Both the position numbers and the translations under genes were made by a program. Below the pieces are notes generated by a model. The model had not been told where the DNA came from. It saw only the letters and a list, made by a program, of their open reading frames with translations, and did not search any database. Below, in pieces: positions 63,000-64,000 of a stretch of DNA of 64,000 bases; the stretch's first letter is position 1; each line of letters starts with the position of its first letter. Source of the stretch: Streptococcus gallinaceus (lineage in GTDB: Bacteria; Bacillota; Bacilli; Lactobacillales; Streptococcaceae); NCBI RefSeq assembly GCF_024170225.1, contig NZ_JALJXU010000003.1:124001-188000 (forward strand). The letters are read 5' to 3'.

Positions 63000-64000
63000 A
63001 TGGCAAACCTTTTAGAACGATTAAAAAATGAAATTCTTATAGCAGATGGTGCGATGGGGACTCTACTCTATAGTAACGGATTAGATAATTGCTATGAAGT
63101 GTATAATTTAACAAATCCAAAGGATATTAAGAACATTCATAAAGCCTATATAGAAGCTGGAGCTGATATTATTCAAACGAATACTTATGGAGCTAAAAGG
63201 CATAAGTTGAAAGTTTATGGGTATGAAAATCAGGTTAAAGAAGTGAATGAAGCTGGGGTTCAGTTGGCACGAGAAGTAGCAGGAGAACATACGTTTGTTC
63301 TTGGTACTATAGGAGCTTCTAGAGGGATTCGTCAGTGTGATTTGGCTCTGGAAGAAATTGTTGCAGAGACACTAGAACAAGCAGGATACCTTTTAGGAAC
63401 AGGGTTACTTGATGGCATTCTTTTAGAAACTTACTATGATGTAGAGGAATTACAGGCGGTTGTAAAGGCATTGCGCCCTCTAACAGAACTTCCGATTATT
63501 GCAAATATTTCTCTGCAAGAAGTAGGACTAACGGCTTCTGGTCAATCGGTTGTCGAAGTTTTTAGTCAATTGGTCCTGCAAGGAGTAGATTTAGTCGGTC
63601 TTAATTGTCATCTAGGTCCCTATCATATGATTCAAGCTCTTAAGCAAATTCCTCTTTTTGCTCAAGCATACTTAGCTGTCTATCCCAATGCCAGTCTTTT
63701 GTCATTAGATACAGCAGAAGAGAGTACTTACCAGTTTTCTTCTAACGCGGAATATTTTGGGAAATCAGCAGTGCTATTAGCTAAGGAAGGGGTTCGTCTG
63801 ATTGGGGGATGCTGTGGGACTACACCTGCTCATATTAAAGCCGCTAAGCGTGCCTTAAAAGGAATGACACCAATTGATAAAAAGCAGGTGACTCCGCTTG
63901 TTGAAGAGGCGGAATTATTTCCAAGAAACTCAAAAGGAGAGAGTTTAGTTGATAAGGTGAAACGGGAAATAACGGTTATTGCTGAATTGGATCCTCCGAA
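63000..64000 (+). CDS. Homocysteine S-methyltransferase fused to MTHF reductase (YitJ-like), 3' truncated
   Basis: An open frame from ATG 63000 (AAAGGAG upstream) to the window edge, 333 codons seen. Residues 1 to about 290 are a Pfam S-methyl_trans domain: ILIADGAMGTLL, TNTYGA, and the zinc cysteines GLNCH and IGGCCGTTP. After a linker (about 290-318), VKREITVIAELDPP opens a MetF-type methylene-THF reductase domain that continues outside the window. Such fusions (B. subtilis YitJ) supply methyl-THF and recycle homocysteine. It is cotranscribed with metE, so MET-boxes likely control both. Confidence 0.92.
   Translation, partial: MANLLERLKNEILIADGAMGTLLYSNGLDNCYEVYNLTNPKDIKNIHKAYIEAGADIIQTNTYGAKRHKLKVYGYENQVKEVNEAGVQLAREVAGEHTFVLGTIGASRGIRQCDLALEEIVAETLEQAGYLLGTGLLDGILLETYYDVEELQAVVKALRPLTELPIIANISLQEVGLTASGQSVVEVFSQLVLQGVDLVGLNCHLGPYHMIQALKQIPLFAQAYLAVYPNASLLSLDTAEESTYQFSSNAEYFGKSAVLLAKEGVRLIGGCCGTTPAHIKAAKRALKGMTPIDKKQVTPLVEEAELFPRNSKGESLVDKVKREITVIAELDPP

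Overview
The window looks like chromosome of a Streptococcus, most probably S. suis or a close relative. It is low-GC, with AGGAGG-type ribosome sites, extended TGnTATAAT promoters and short U-tailed terminators. Its gene set is streptococcal: LPXTG pilins with sortases, nox, glmS, mtlA-R-F-D, hom-thrB, murB-potABCD, guaC, tdk and metE. The species call is inference from gene content; no rRNA, tRNA, CRISPR array or complete insertion sequence was seen.

Layout. 1-3.4 kb: end of a pilus island (backbone pilin, class C-like sortase, small LPFTG pilin, second sortase). 3.4-11.6 kb: an XRE-DUF1846 fusion, a MarR regulator with an osmoprotectant-type ABC transporter, an NmrA-like reductase, NADH oxidase and an amino-acid oxidase. 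11.6-21.3 kb: the standout locus, an RTX type I secretion operon. It has two paralogous pairs of (about 150-aa protein + RTX N-terminal domain); the second pair continues into a 1519-aa RTX protein, followed by HlyB-like and HlyD-like transport genes. 21.7-27.2 kb: an SGNH hydrolase, a signal-peptidase-like protein that appears catalytically dead, glmS and a polar amino-acid ABC transporter. 27.2-32.8 kb: the mannitol PTS operon. 32.8-41.6 kb: a CDF metal exporter, PadR/HAAS-DUF4097, an AEC transporter, pepT, a HAD phosphatase, a DUF2130 protein, a short DUF1697 protein and a polysaccharide deacetylase. 41.7-48.7 kb: hom-thrB, then murB-potABCD. 48.8-59.2 kb: a ClC antiporter, guaC, a MATE pump, a heterodimeric ABC drug exporter, a tautomerase, an ABM protein, a YdcF-like protein, tdk and a GNAT. 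59.3-64 kb: an in-frame folE-folK chimera, a strongly promoted structured RNA, an IS3-family remnant, then metE and a bifunctional homocysteine methyltransferase/MTHF reductase gene with two MET-box-like sites.

How the genes work together. The RTX locus reads as one transcriptional block. The 1519-aa protein has a unique N-terminal domain, a hydrophobic helical segment, a FrpC/ApxIVA-like self-processing module with an Asp559-Pro560 candidate scissile bond, nonapeptide RTX blocks carried on two near-identical 489-bp units, and an acidic/hydroxyl-rich tail typical of type I secretion signals. Its HlyB has the peptidase-dead C39-like domain of RTX exporters. Its HlyD is about 110 residues shorter than E. 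coli HlyD, which fits a cell with no outer membrane to reach. This architecture is characteristic of Gram-negative swine and human respiratory pathogens, so it is the best candidate here for a poorly described system.

A second theme is folate and methionine. The hom-thrB/murB-pot junction, where S. pyogenes carries its folate operon, holds no fol genes here. The only fol sequence seen is a chimera missing essential parts of both enzymes, next to transposon debris, while methionine synthesis genes that need methyl-folate lie just downstream.
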